Source: an uncultured Clostridia bacterium (GTDB lineage Bacteria > Bacillota > Clostridia > TANB77 > CAG-508). Taken from it: a DNA stretch of 64,000 nucleotides. Within the stretch, counting starts at the first letter, position 1, and each line of letters begins with the position of its first letter. The position numbers and the translations under genes are program-made. The notes beneath the pieces are model-generated. The model made no database searches. It was given only the letters and a program-made list of their open reading frames with translations, and was not told the DNA's origin. Shown one piece after another: positions 46,048 through 55,607 of this stretch. Where the stretch lies: positions 48,316-112,315 of the forward strand of contig CAKOVH010000003.1 in assembly GCA_934121885.1 (NCBI GenBank), in the 5' to 3' direction.

Positions 46048-46692
46048 TTAGTTTTGGTTAATTCCTTTTATTGCTTTTTTTCGTATTCTTTGTATTGCAT
46101 TATCAATTGATTTTACAGGTGTATCCAATTTTTTTGCAATCTCAACATAACTTTCTCCATTAGCATATCTACTTAATACTTGTCTTTCAAAATCACTTAA
46201 TGATTCATCAATTGCTTTTTCAACATACATATAATATTCTTTTTTAGTTATTGTATCTAATGGATCTTCAACAATGGTAGATTCAAAAACCTCCATTACC
46301 TCAGTATCATCACTTTCGTCATCGTAAGCAGACATATTTAAAGATAGATAAGAATTAAGAGGCATGTGCTTTTGCCTATTTGATGTTTTTATAGCTGTTA
46401 TTAATTGTCTTTCAATACACATATTAGCAAAAGTCTTAAATGAATTTTGTTGGTCCGGTTTATAGCATTTTATTGCTTTAAAAAGCCCAATTAAACCTTC
46501 TTGAACAATATCATCCTTTTCAGCCCCAATGATATAATACTTACTAACTTTTATATTTACAAGCTCTTTGTACCTATTTATTAAATAATCAAGAGCGCAT
46601 TTATCTCCAGATTTAATGATTTCAATTAAATCCTCATCTTTTGCATTTTCATAATCACTTTTTGAAGAATAAAATACACCTTTATTGTTCAT
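46048..46692 (-). CDS. sigH: Sporulation sigma factor SigH-like
   Basis: This 214-residue sigma-70 family protein matches SigH: region 2 with LINRYKELVNIKVSKYYIIGAEKDDIVQEGLIGLFKAI-type sequence and SFKTFANMCIERQL, and region 4 with ERQVLSRYANGESYVEIAKKL. SigH drives the switch to sporulation in Bacillus and Clostridia. The AGGAGG site is unusually far (about 14 bases) from the ATG. A strong promoter lies at 46736-46765. The stop codon is one base from tRNA-Thr, so mRNA and tRNA are made as one transcript. Confidence 0.92.
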   Translation of the reverse strand: MNNKGVFYSSKSDYENAKDEDLIEIIKSGDKCALDYLINRYKELVNIKVSKYYIIGAEKDDIVQEGLIGLFKAIKCYKPDQQNSFKTFANMCIERQLITAIKTSNRQKHMPLNSYLSLNMSAYDDESDDTEVMEVFESTIVEDPLDTITKKEYYMYVEKAIDESLSDFERQVLSRYANGESYVEIAKKLDTPVKSIDNAIQRIRKKAIKGINQN

Positions 46693-46735
46693 ATTGCTTA
46701 AAGCTACCTCCTACGAAGTTTTCCTCTATGCTTGT

Positions 46736-46765
46736 ATTATAAGGCAGTTATTCTTTTAATGTCAA
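46736..46765 (-). promoter_or_regulatory. SigA promoter of sigH
   Basis: On the minus strand TTGACA (46760-46765) and TATAAT (46736-46741) are 18 bases apart. Confidence 0.75.
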
Positions 46766-46783
46766 GCCTTAAATCGTAAATTA

Positions 46784-46812
46784 TTGATATTTTCTATAAT
46801 TTATGCTATATT
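46784..46812 (+). promoter_or_regulatory. SigA promoter of rqcH
   Basis: TTGATA (46784-46789) and TATATT (46807-46812) are 17 bases apart, with TGC before the -10 box. Confidence 0.6.
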
Positions 46813-46843
46813 TTACTACAAAGTATATAAGGAGGCTAATATA

Positions 46844-48574
46844 ATGGCATATGACGGTTTTGTTAATTATACAATTTCAAAAGAATTATCTCCATGCATT
46901 ATAGGAGGTAAAATCGATTCTATCTTTGAGCCAAATAATAATGAAATTATAATTGGTATTTACAATAATAGCTCAAAATATGCATTAGATATTGTTACTT
47001 CATCTAATAATTATCGTGTATGTTTAACTCAAAATAAAAAAGTTAATCCAACATTTGCACCTAATTTTTGCATGGTCCTAAGAAAACATTTACTAAATAC
47101 TAAAATTATAAATTTATATACATTATCTTTAGAAAGAATAATGATAATTGAATTTGAAGGTCATAGTAAATCAGAAAATATTGGCAAGAAAAAATTAATA
47201 ATTGAATTAATGGGCAAACATAGTAATATTATTTTGGTAGATTCATGTAATGTAATAATTGATGCATTAAAGCATTTTAATAATGATGAAAACTCTTATA
47301 GAAATATTATCTCAGGTTCTAAATATACTCTTCCTTTATCTTCTAAACATGACTTTATAACTATGCAAGATGAAAAAAATTTTTATGAAGATTGCCTAAA
47401 TTATAGCAAAGAATATAACACAGATAAATTAACAGATATACTTTCTAACTTATATATTGGTTTTAGTAAAACATTAATCTCTTGTTTATTAGAAAAACTC
47501 TCCATAGAAGATTTTCTTTCTGAGAATAACGCTAATTTGGTTTATTCTTATTTAAGAAAATTATTAAAAAATACTACTGATACAATTGCAACATATTATA
47601 ATGAAAAAGATTACTCAGTTTGTTTATTCAAAAAAGATAATCCTTTACAAGTAAACTTTTTTATAGATGATTTTTACTATTCTAAAGAGAAAAATGAAAA
47701 CTTCAAGAACATAAAGAATAGTTTTTTAAATGAAGTTTTAGCCTATTTTAAAAAGCTTAATACTAGACTAACCAACATAAACTATAGATTAAAAGAATGC
47801 CAAAATGCTGATTTATATAAGCTTTATGGAGAACTTATTACAAACAATTTATATAGGATTTCAAATAATCATATAGAATCTCTTACTATTGAAAACTATT
47901 ATGACAACAATAATTTAATTACAATTCCATTAGATAAAAGTATTTTGCCTTCAGCAAATGCTAAAAAATATTTTAAAAAATATTCAAAACTAAAAAATGC
48001 TAAAAAAATTACCGAATTGCAAAAAGAGGAAGTTCAGGAAGAACTTAGCTATTTAGAAAGCATTATTTATGAATTTAAAGTAGCTACAACTACTCAAGAA
48101 ATAGAAGATATTAGAAATGAGTTTTATGAAACCTTTTTAACTGACAAAAACTTGTCTATTAAAAATAACAGGAAAAATCAAAAAAATACAAAGAAAAACA
48201 ATTTACACATTGAAAAAATTGGAGAACCTTTAAAATATATGGTAGATAATTATTCTGTTATAGTTGGAAAAAATAATAGACAAAATGATTTTATTACCAA
48301 GCAAGCAAACCCAACTGATTTTTGGTTTCATACAAAAGATGTTCACGGAAGCCATGTCATTTTAAAAATAAATAATAAGCTACCATCACAAGACACTATT
48401 AATAAAGTTGCTTCTATTGCTGCATTTTATAGTCAAGCTAGTAAATCTAGTAATGTTTCTGTTGATTACACATTAATCAAGAATGTAAAAAAGCCCTCTA
48501 AATCAAAACCCGGAATGGTTATATATACTAACAATAAAAATGTTATTGTAAAACCTGTTTGTCCTATAACATGA
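46844..48574 (+). CDS. rqcH: Rqc2-like ribosome quality control protein RqcH
   Basis: This 576-residue NFACT-family protein binds stalled 50S subunits and adds alanine tails. The NFACT-N domain starts MAYDGFVNYTISKEL, a coiled coil occupies about 290-420, and the NFACT-R domain has PTDFWFHTKDVHGSHVILK. Older annotation calls it fibronectin-binding protein. The ATG at 46844 has AAGGAGG 8 bases upstream; the longer frame from 46784 overlaps the promoter. Confidence 0.93.
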   Translation: MAYDGFVNYTISKELSPCIIGGKIDSIFEPNNNEIIIGIYNNSSKYALDIVTSSNNYRVCLTQNKKVNPTFAPNFCMVLRKHLLNTKIINLYTLSLERIMIIEFEGHSKSENIGKKKLIIELMGKHSNIILVDSCNVIIDALKHFNNDENSYRNIISGSKYTLPLSSKHDFITMQDEKNFYEDCLNYSKEYNTDKLTDILSNLYIGFSKTLISCLLEKLSIEDFLSENNANLVYSYLRKLLKNTTDTIATYYNEKDYSVCLFKKDNPLQVNFFIDDFYYSKEKNENFKNIKNSFLNEVLAYFKKLNTRLTNINYRLKECQNADLYKLYGELITNNLYRISNNHIESLTIENYYDNNNLITIPLDKSILPSANAKKYFKKYSKLKNAKKITELQKEEVQEELSYLESIIYEFKVATTTQEIEDIRNEFYETFLTDKNLSIKNNRKNQKNTKKNNLHIEKIGEPLKYMVDNYSVIVGKNNRQNDFITKQANPTDFWFHTKDVHGSHVILKINNKLPSQDTINKVASIAAFYSQASKSSNVSVDYTLIKNVKKPSKSKPGMVIYTNNKNVIVKPVCPIT

Positions 48575-48577
48575 GAA

Positions 48578-48606
48578 AAGAGCTGGATGCATTGCACCCA
48601 GCTCTT
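48578..48606. terminator. Bidirectional terminator
   Basis: Arms AAGAGCTGG and CCAGCTCTT, with inner TGC/GCA pairing, lie between the convergent rqcH and small hypothetical gene. The T-run is better on the minus strand. Confidence 0.7.
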
Positions 48607-48633
48607 GCTTTGGAGATACGATTGAGTGATCTC

Positions 48634-48936
48634 TTAGAACACTCTCTGTCCGTCAAGAATCAAATGATCCCAGCAAATCTTTCCCTTTAACATATGTCCA
48701 ATATCGGCACATGTAGCTTTGCCAAATTTTTCAATAGCAATGTAAAGAGTAGATTCGCCGTTTTCCGGATTCGTAAATTCGCTACAACCACTTACACTAA
48801 GCGACCGTGTACTCAAAAACTCCTGAATGTCCAGCATCCCCATATTGCTGAACTCTTCAGTTAATATTTTCTGCCGGAATAAGCGTCCGCCCTTCCTTAT
48901 TTTTGTTAGCGCTGTTTCTGTAAGCTTTTTGTACAT
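48634..48936 (-). CDS. Hypothetical protein, solitary higher-GC gene
   Basis: This 100-residue soluble protein has no recognised domain (RKGGRLFRQKILTEEF, SLSVSGCSEFTNPENGEST, KICWDHLILDGQRVF). TGGAGGG precedes the ATG, and it has its own extended -10 promoter and terminator. Its base composition is visibly richer in G and C than flanking genes, hinting at transfer. Function unknown. Confidence 0.7.
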   Translation of the reverse strand: MYKKLTETALTKIRKGGRLFRQKILTEEFSNMGMLDIQEFLSTRSLSVSGCSEFTNPENGESTLYIAIEKFGKATCADIGHMLKGKICWDHLILDGQRVF

Positions 48937-48993
48937 ACTTTTTTCCCTCCAGAGTTTTATTTATTTTGGCCACATTTTTGCGGCACTAAATAA

Positions 48994-49022
48994 ATTATAG
49001 CACAATTTTACATAAAATGCAA
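48994..49022 (-). promoter_or_regulatory. SigA promoter with extended -10
   Basis: On the minus strand TTGCAT (49017-49022) and TATAAT (48994-48999) are 17 bases apart, with TGC before the -10 box. Confidence 0.72.
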
Positions 49023-49071
49023 CTCTTGACTTCTTTATTTTTTATTATTTGCATGTTAAGTCTTTTTTCTT

Positions 49072-49308
49072 TTATATTCCTACCTTATATTCAATTTCTT
49101 CCATATATGGAAATATCTCTTTTACTCTTTTTAATGTTAACATTAGTTGCTTTGGTTGAGAATTTTTCTTATGATTAGATAATAATTTTTGAGTATAACA
49201 GTTATCTGCTGTTTTAAATAATACATATCTATTTCCTACATATGTATAATATATTTGATATCCATTTTTTAAATCTAGCCACATCTTTTCAAATGTATAT
49301 TCTTCCAT
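49072..49308 (-). CDS. Hypothetical small protein
   Basis: This 78-residue soluble protein (KMWLDLKNGYQIYYTYVGNRYVLFK) is not recognised. AAAGGAG precedes its ATG, and it starts 10 bases after ligA on the same strand, so it is probably the last gene of the pgsA-ligA transcript. Confidence 0.7.
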   Translation of the reverse strand: MEEYTFEKMWLDLKNGYQIYYTYVGNRYVLFKTADNCYTQKLLSNHKKNSQPKQLMLTLKRVKEIFPYMEEIEYKVGI

Positions 49309-49318
49309 TTTGTCTCCT

Positions 49319-51313
49319 TTATTTTATCATTTCATTAAACTCTGCTTCAGTTAAAATTGTTATGCCAAGTTCTTGAGCTTTTTTTAGTTTGCTTCCAGCT
49401 TCCTCTCCTGCTAAAACATAACTTGTTTTTTTAGAAACTGTTCCAGATGTTTTTCCTCCGAATTTTTCAATAATTTCACTTGCTTGTTCTCTAGAATAAT
49501 TTTCTAATGTTCCTGTTAATACAAAAGTTTTTCCTTCAAACCTTGTATCTTCAATATTTTCATCTTTGTAATTCATATTTAAATTATGTTCTTTCAGTTT
49601 ATTTATTAAATCTATAGTTTGAGCCTGTTTAAAAAAATCATAAATGCTTTGTGCTGTAATTAAGCCTACATCTTCTTTCATTGCTAAACTTTGGACAGAA
49701 GCATTCATTAAAGCATCCATACTTTTATACCATTTTGCAAGTGATTTAGCAAGTTTTACTCCAACATGTCTTATTCCAAGTGCATTAATTAGTCTGTACA
49801 AATCATTGCTTTTACTTTTTTCTATTGCATCAATTAAATTTTGAGCGAATTTTTTTCCGTTTTTCTTTAAAGATGCTATATCTTCAAATGTTAAATCATA
49901 TATATTAGTTATATTTTTGATTAACCCTCTGTTTATGAACTCTTCTACTAAGTTTTCTCCAAGGCCATTAATATCCATCGCATCTTTTGAAACAAAATGT
50001 ATAATTCCTCTTGTAAGTTTAGCAGGACACTCAATTCCTATACAATGCCAAATTGCTTCTCCATCTTCTCTTACCGCTTGAGCTCCACATACAGGACATA
50101 CTTCTGGCATTTTAAATTCTATTTCTTCACCTGTTCTTTTCTTTTTTACAACTTCTATTACCTCTGGTATAACATCTCCCGCTTTTTGTATAATAACAAT
50201 ATCTCCAATTCTTATATCTCTTTCTTTAATATAATCTTCATTGTGTAATGTTGTTTTAGATATTTTAGATCCTGCAACTACAACAGGTTCTAGTATTGCA
50301 AGTGGAGTTATTGCTCCGGTTCTTCCTACTTGAAAAGCTATATCTTTTAATTTAGTTTCTTTTCTTTCTGGTGGATACTTATATGCAACAGCCCATTTTG
50401 GTGTTTTATATGTTGTTCCAATAATCTCTCTTAATTTTAGGTTATTTACCTTAACAACTGCTCCATCAATTCCAAATGATATATTTTCTCTATCTTCTCC
50501 AATTTTATTTATAGCCGAGATTACTTCATCAATATTTTTACATAATATTCTAATAGGGTTTACATTAAATCCTAAACTATCTAAATAGTCTAAACTTTCA
50601 CTATGTGTTTTAAATTCTTTTGTATCAGATTTTTGAACATTAAATATATAAATATCTAGTGGTCTTGTAGCTGTAATTTTACTATCTAACTGTCTTAAAG
50701 AACCTGCAGCAGCATTTCTTGCATTAGCAAATTGCTCTTCTTCATCCATAAGTCTATTTTCGTTTAATTTTTCAAATTGTTCTTTTCCAATAAAAACCTC
50801 ACCACGAACAATAATGTCAATAGGTTCACTAAGTTTTTTAGGTATAGATTTTACTGTTCTTAAATTTTCTGTTACGTCTTCTCCTACAGTTCCATTTCCT
50901 CTAGTAGCCCCTCTTACAAATACTCCATTTTTATATTCAAGAGCTGCTGATAATCCGTCAATTTTAGTTTCTACAACATATTCAAGTTCTGTATTATTTT
51001 CTTCTGCTATTTTTTTCATTCTTTCATCAAAATCTCTAACTTCTTCAAAAGAAAATACATCTTGTAAGCTTTGCAAGGGTACTTCATGTGTTACCTTTTC
51101 AAACCCTTTTTTTAAACTTGCTCCTACTTTTTGCGTTGGCGAATCTTTTCTAATAAGTTCAGGAAATTTTGCCTCTATTCCTTTTAATTCTTTCATAAGC
51201 ATGTCATATTCATAATCGCTTACAACTTGCACGTCATCAAAATATTTTTGTGTATAATATTGTAGTAAAGGAACTAATTCCTCTACTCTTGCTTTTGCTT
51301 GTTCAAATTCCAT
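49319..51313 (-). CDS. ligA: NAD-dependent DNA ligase
   Basis: This 664-residue enzyme seals nicks with NAD. The adenylated Lys is in ETKIDGLSAALEY, followed by an OB fold, a four-cysteine zinc finger (CPVC, C-x4-C in HCIGIECPAK), a HhH domain and a C-terminal BRCT domain (FEGKTFVLTGTL). The ATG at 51313 has GAGGG upstream; a frame from 51340 overlaps pgsA. It follows pgsA by 16 bases. Confidence 0.96.
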   Translation of the reverse strand: MEFEQAKARVEELVPLLQYYTQKYFDDVQVVSDYEYDMLMKELKGIEAKFPELIRKDSPTQKVGASLKKGFEKVTHEVPLQSLQDVFSFEEVRDFDERMKKIAEENNTELEYVVETKIDGLSAALEYKNGVFVRGATRGNGTVGEDVTENLRTVKSIPKKLSEPIDIIVRGEVFIGKEQFEKLNENRLMDEEEQFANARNAAAGSLRQLDSKITATRPLDIYIFNVQKSDTKEFKTHSESLDYLDSLGFNVNPIRILCKNIDEVISAINKIGEDRENISFGIDGAVVKVNNLKLREIIGTTYKTPKWAVAYKYPPERKETKLKDIAFQVGRTGAITPLAILEPVVVAGSKISKTTLHNEDYIKERDIRIGDIVIIQKAGDVIPEVIEVVKKKRTGEEIEFKMPEVCPVCGAQAVREDGEAIWHCIGIECPAKLTRGIIHFVSKDAMDINGLGENLVEEFINRGLIKNITNIYDLTFEDIASLKKNGKKFAQNLIDAIEKSKSNDLYRLINALGIRHVGVKLAKSLAKWYKSMDALMNASVQSLAMKEDVGLITAQSIYDFFKQAQTIDLINKLKEHNLNMNYKDENIEDTRFEGKTFVLTGTLENYSREQASEIIEKFGGKTSGTVSKKTSYVLAGEEAGSKLKKAQELGITILTEAEFNEMIK

Positions 51314-51329
51314 TTTTATCCCTCGTTTT

Positions 51330-51929
51330 TTATATTTCACCTTTAAATAATTTTTTACTTCCCTTTAAATAATCAATGCCTGAAATTATTGTTGCAATTA
51401 CAGAAATTGAAAGTAGAATTGTTGTGATTAAATTTACTACTAAACTATATCCTGTTAAATTTTGTGTAAAAATTGCTCCAAATGCATTTTGGTCAATAAA
51501 TGCAAATACAAGACCTACCATTTGTGTTGCTGTTTTTATTTTTCCCCATATACTTGCAGCAATTACATTTCCATCTTTTTGCACTGCAACTAGTCTATAA
51601 CCAGAAACTATAAATTCTCTTATCACAACAATTGCAGGTATCCAATATGGTATTTGATTTCCATCTACAAGTATAAGCATTGCAACAATAACTAAAATTT
51701 TATCTGCAATAGGATCTAAGAATTTTCCAAATGTTGTGATTTGATTTCTTGAGCGTGCTATGTAACCATCCAATTTATCTGTTATTGATGCTATAATAAA
51801 AATTACATCTATTATAATATATGAAATTGATACTTCTAAAAACTCTCCTTGTATGTTAAGGAAAGGTATTATCATCATAATTGGTACCAATATAATTCTG
51901 AAAATAGTTAGTTTATTTGCCAAATTCAT
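51330..51929 (-). CDS. pgsA: CDP-diacylglycerol-glycerol-3-phosphate phosphatidyltransferase
   Basis: This 199-residue membrane enzyme makes phosphatidylglycerol phosphate. The CDP-alcohol motif DKLDGYIARSR...GKFLDPIADK carries all the acidic residues. Four to six membrane segments are present. It uses the products of cdsA and gpsA, which also lie in this window. TGGAGGG precedes the ATG. Confidence 0.95.
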   Translation of the reverse strand: MNLANKLTIFRIILVPIMMIIPFLNIQGEFLEVSISYIIIDVIFIIASITDKLDGYIARSRNQITTFGKFLDPIADKILVIVAMLILVDGNQIPYWIPAIVVIREFIVSGYRLVAVQKDGNVIAASIWGKIKTATQMVGLVFAFIDQNAFGAIFTQNLTGYSLVVNLITTILLSISVIATIISGIDYLKGSKKLFKGEI

Positions 51930-52081
51930 TTTTTACCCTCCATTTGTTTTTTACCATTATATATAAATTATTAAAAAAAATAAATAGATAAATGAAATTT
52001 TTGAAAAAAATAACCATCAACATAAATAAATTCTACGTTCTTATATTATTATTTAAATATAAAAGTCAACCTTCATTGTTT

Positions 52082-52583
52082 TTATAGTGTTACTTTAAAA
52101 GTTGTATAACCATCTTTGCAATTTACATCAATTTTTCCTTTATATTGATTTAGCAATTGCTAAACCTAATCCGTATCGTTTTTCTTTCCTATTTCTACAT
52201 TTATCTATACGATAAAACCTTTCAAATATTTTTTCTCTTTCTTCTTCCGGAATAGGGTCTCCTTGATTTTTTACCTGAATAACTATATTTCCTTTTTCTT
52301 TTTTTAATTCTAAAATTACCTCTCCATCTTCTTTTGTATGCATAATAGCATTATCAATAAGAACAGATACAACATATTTTATGTCTTCTTTGTTTCCTAT
52401 GAAATCAATATTTTCTGCCACTTTAGATTTTATCTTAACCTTTTTTTCATAAGCCATGCTTTCAAACATTGCTCCTACCATATTAATTTCTTCTGACAAA
52501 TTAAATTTTTCTTTCTTTAAAATTTCTGCTACTGCGTCTGCTAATGCATATTCATCCTCTATAATTAATATTTTCATTTTCAC
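52082..52583 (-). pseudogene. Response regulator/histidine kinase deletion remnant
   Basis: A single frame (52140-52583, 147 codons) joins the first about 27 residues of an OmpR-type response regulator (KILIIEDEYALADAVAEIL) to the ATPase end of a histidine kinase (IDNAIMHT N-box, EREKIFERFYRID F-box, YGLGLAIAKS G2). The receiver core, DNA-binding domain, sensor part and phospho-accepting His are gone. A second lesion follows AIAKSI: a stop appears, while the natural C-terminus (GKIDVNCKDGYTTFKVTL, stop at 52082) continues in another frame, as if about 11 bases were lost. AATTGGAGGAG still precedes the ATG. It cannot signal as a normal two-component system. Confidence 0.8.
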
Positions 52584-52633
52584 TCCTCCAATTATTATGA
52601 TAGTACTATTTTTTTATTGAAATACTATTTAAT

Positions 52634-53560
52634 TTAAATGTTTTCTCCTATAACTCTTAGCCAATTTTCTCCCATAATTTTTTCTATCTCGTTATTGTTA
52701 AATTCTTTTTTTAACTCATATATTAGATTATTTATATCATTTAATCCTTCTAGTCTTTTAAGTATATGATTTTCTTCTAATCCATCAAAATCGCTTCCCA
52801 AACCCACATAATCAATTCCTACCAATTTTTTTATATATTTAATATGGTTAATTATATCTTGGATATCTGCTTTTTCTGTTTTATTTAAAAATCCACTACT
52901 ATATACCACTCCAATTATCCCATTCATTTTCGCAATCTGCTTAATTTGATTATCTTTTAAATTTCGTGGATGCTCACATAAACTGTACACGCATGAGTGT
53001 GATGCAACAATTGGTGCATTAGATATTTGTGCAGTATCCCAAAAAGTTTTTTCTGAAGCATGAGAAACATCTACCAAAATTCTTTTTTCATTTAAAACTT
53101 TTATATACTCTTTTCCAAGCTCTGTAAGACCTGTATCTATTTTCTCCATTGCTCCTGATGCTAAATCATTTCGTTCATTCCAAACAATAGACATCATTTT
53201 TACACCTTTTTGATATAAGTAATCAATATTTTTTAAATTTCCTTGTATAGCACTTCCATTTTCTATTGTAAGCATCATTCCATACTTTTCTGGCATAAGT
53301 TTTTGAATATCCTCTTTACTTTTTACCTGAATAATTTTATCACCAAATTTTTCTTTTTGGATTTCAAAATAATCTAATACAGATTTTGTAATTTCATATC
53401 CATTTTCCGCTTCTTCTGGTGAAATATATGTTGCCATCATTTGTAAAATAGGAAAATTCATTTTAGATGATATATTAAATTTCAAACAATTATTATCTAA
53501 ATCAATATTCCTTTTAAAGGTCTCTTTTAAAGTATCGCAATGTCCATCTACAAGTATCAT
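52634..53560 (-). CDS. Membrane dipeptidase (peptidase M19)
   Basis: This 308-residue zinc dipeptidase of the renal dipeptidase family has metal ligands in DGHCD, TIENG, DVSHAS and ASHS, and the GSDFDG motif. It hydrolyses dipeptides, often with D-residues. It has no signal peptide, so it is cytoplasmic. It lies between the methyltransferase gene and the two-component remnant. Confidence 0.92.
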   Translation of the reverse strand: MILVDGHCDTLKETFKRNIDLDNNCLKFNISSKMNFPILQMMATYISPEEAENGYEITKSVLDYFEIQKEKFGDKIIQVKSKEDIQKLMPEKYGMMLTIENGSAIQGNLKNIDYLYQKGVKMMSIVWNERNDLASGAMEKIDTGLTELGKEYIKVLNEKRILVDVSHASEKTFWDTAQISNAPIVASHSCVYSLCEHPRNLKDNQIKQIAKMNGIIGVVYSSGFLNKTEKADIQDIINHIKYIKKLVGIDYVGLGSDFDGLEENHILKRLEGLNDINNLIYELKKEFNNNEIEKIMGENWLRVIGENI

Positions 53561-53606
53561 ATAACCACTCCTTTTACTTTTATAACATTATTCAATATAA
53601 GTAAAG

Positions 53607-54524
53607 TTATACATCTTTGCGAATTTTTGCAATGAAAAAGCCTTCATATAATTCGTTTGGTGCCACACATAATGTTCCTTCTATTTTTACTGGTAGTAAA
53701 GGAAGCTCCTTAACTAATTCATCATTTTCTATTGGTACAATCTTTGCTTTTGTTCCCTTTAATGCTTTTTCAACTATTTCCTCATTTTCTATACTTAAAA
53801 CTGAACAAGTTGAATACACCATCTCTCCTCCAGGTTTAAGTAATTTAATTGCTTTTTTTAGTAGAGCAAGTTGCACCTCTGCTGATTTATGTATTAATTT
53901 TTCAGTAAATACCTTTTGCAAATTTTCGTTTTTTAAAGAAATTGTTCCACTTCCGCTACAAGGTGCATCTAAAAGTATTTTGTCAAAGGAAAAAAAGTCA
54001 TCTAGTTTTCTGGCATCTTTTACCATTACAAAAGCACAGTTTACTCCTTGTTTTTCTATATTGTATTTTAATCTTTCTGCTCGGATATTATTTATTTCAC
54101 ATGCTGTAATATATGAATTATTATTTGTAATTGAAGCAATCTGAGTTGTTTTACTTCCTGGAGCTGCTGCCATATCTAATATATTTTCTTTTTCTTTTGG
54201 ATCTAATATAATTGGAGGCAACATTGATGAAAGACTTTGCAAATATACTTTTCCATCTTCATAAATGTCTAACTTGCTAATTTGGTCGTTTTCATTTATT
54301 ACAATGGCATCTTTACTCCAAGATATCTCGTTATATTGTATTTTTTCTTTTAATAACCTTTCTTTTATTTCGTTTATATTAGATTTTAGATTATTTACTC
54401 TTAAAGTTGTTTTTCTATCTACCCCATATCCCTTAATTATATTTTTGGTTATATCTTCTCCATATTGCTTTTCTAACATTATGGTAAGAAACTCTGGTAT
54501 ATTACTACTATTATTTTCTTCCAT
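53607..54524 (-). CDS. RsmB/RsmF-type rRNA m5C methyltransferase
   Basis: This 305-residue SAM-dependent enzyme methylates cytosine C5 in RNA. MAAAPGSKTTQIA is the SAM motif; the catalytic cysteines are in DAPCSGSG and YSTCSV. A short N-terminal RNA-binding part is present, but neither the NusB domain of RsmB nor the C-terminal domain of RsmF, so the exact target is open. It has no partner gene in an obvious operon except the dipeptidase downstream. Confidence 0.9.
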   Translation of the reverse strand: MEENNSSNIPEFLTIMLEKQYGEDITKNIIKGYGVDRKTTLRVNNLKSNINEIKERLLKEKIQYNEISWSKDAIVINENDQISKLDIYEDGKVYLQSLSSMLPPIILDPKEKENILDMAAAPGSKTTQIASITNNNSYITACEINNIRAERLKYNIEKQGVNCAFVMVKDARKLDDFFSFDKILLDAPCSGSGTISLKNENLQKVFTEKLIHKSAEVQLALLKKAIKLLKPGGEMVYSTCSVLSIENEEIVEKALKGTKAKIVPIENDELVKELPLLPVKIEGTLCVAPNELYEGFFIAKIRKDV

Positions 54525-54560
54525 CTTTACTCCACCTTATTTTTTTATAAAGTATATCAT

Positions 54561-54592
54561 AAAAGACAGTTATATTACAATAACTGTCTTTT
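54561..54592 (-). terminator. Terminator of the murB-gpr operon
   Basis: Arms AAAAGACAGTTA and TAACTGTCTTTT lie 10 bases past the gpr stop. Confidence 0.82.
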
Positions 54593-54602
54593 AATCTTCA
54601 TA

Positions 54603-55541
54603 CTAATTTACTGCAAAGTTTATTCCTCTTGCAACAATATCTTTCATATTTTCAATTAACTCATCTATTTCTTTTGGTGTTACTATAAAATTATAGTCAT
54701 TAGGTGAAAGAACTTCCTTTATCATCTCATATTTATCTTCTTCTTGTAATTGATTTAAGAAATCATTTGACTGTGCCTGTTCTTGTACCTTTTTTATAAA
54801 TAATGTCAAGCTATCTGCAGCAATTGTTGCAGCTTCCACTACTGTTGGTATTCCAATTGCAATAACTGGTACTCCAAGTTTTTCTTCTGTTAATTCTTTT
54901 CTTGCATTTCCTACACCTGCACCTGGTACTATTCCTGTATCTGCAAGCTGTATTGAACTACTAATCCTTTCAATACTTCTAGAAGCTAATGCATCTATTA
55001 TAATTATTAAACTTGGTTTTATATTATCTACAATACCTTTTAATATTTCCTGGGTTTCTATTCCTGTAGTTCCAAGTACTCCAGGTGCAATTGCACTAAC
55101 AGGTCTTGTACTTTCATCTAAAACCCCTGGCATATATTCTATTAAATGTCTTGTAATATCAATTTCATTTACAACTTTTGGACCTAATGCATCCGGTGTA
55201 ACATATAGGTTTCCAAGTCCTACAACCAATACTGGTGATTTATTATCTATATGTTTATAAATCAAATTTTTAAGTTCCTTTGTAACAACTTCTGATGCTT
55301 TTTGGATATCATCTTCATTTGAAGTTTTTAAGTTTTTTATATCTATTGTAATATAATTGCCTATTGGCTTTCCTATTGCATCTTCTCCTTGTTTATTTGT
55401 TACTTTTACTCTAGATAAATGGATTTTGTCTTCGATATTTTCTTCCTCTGTTTCGATTCCATCTATTTCTTTTTCAATATTATTTGCCTTTTTATATAAA
55501 TCTCTTCTCTCTAAGGCTAAATCTGTTCTAAAATTATACAT
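54603..55541 (-). CDS. gpr: Spore germination protease Gpr
   Basis: This 312-residue protease degrades small acid-soluble spore proteins when spores germinate. It has the N-terminal FRTDLALE autoprocessing motif and VVGLGNLYVTPDALGP, RPVSAIAPGVLGTTGIET and DALASRS segments. The ATG at 55541 has AAGGGAAGG upstream; a longer frame from 55595 has none. It is strong evidence that the organism makes endospores. Confidence 0.94.
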   Translation of the reverse strand: MYNFRTDLALERRDLYKKANNIEKEIDGIETEEENIEDKIHLSRVKVTNKQGEDAIGKPIGNYITIDIKNLKTSNEDDIQKASEVVTKELKNLIYKHIDNKSPVLVVGLGNLYVTPDALGPKVVNEIDITRHLIEYMPGVLDESTRPVSAIAPGVLGTTGIETQEILKGIVDNIKPSLIIIIDALASRSIERISSSIQLADTGIVPGAGVGNARKELTEEKLGVPVIAIGIPTVVEAATIAADSLTLFIKKVQEQAQSNDFLNQLQEEDKYEMIKEVLSPNDYNFIVTPKEIDELIENMKDIVARGINFAVN

Positions 55542-55607
55542 ATACCTTCCCTTCCTTTTATTATATTTTTGGAAAGAAATACATATTTTATACATAAATT
55601 TATATAA

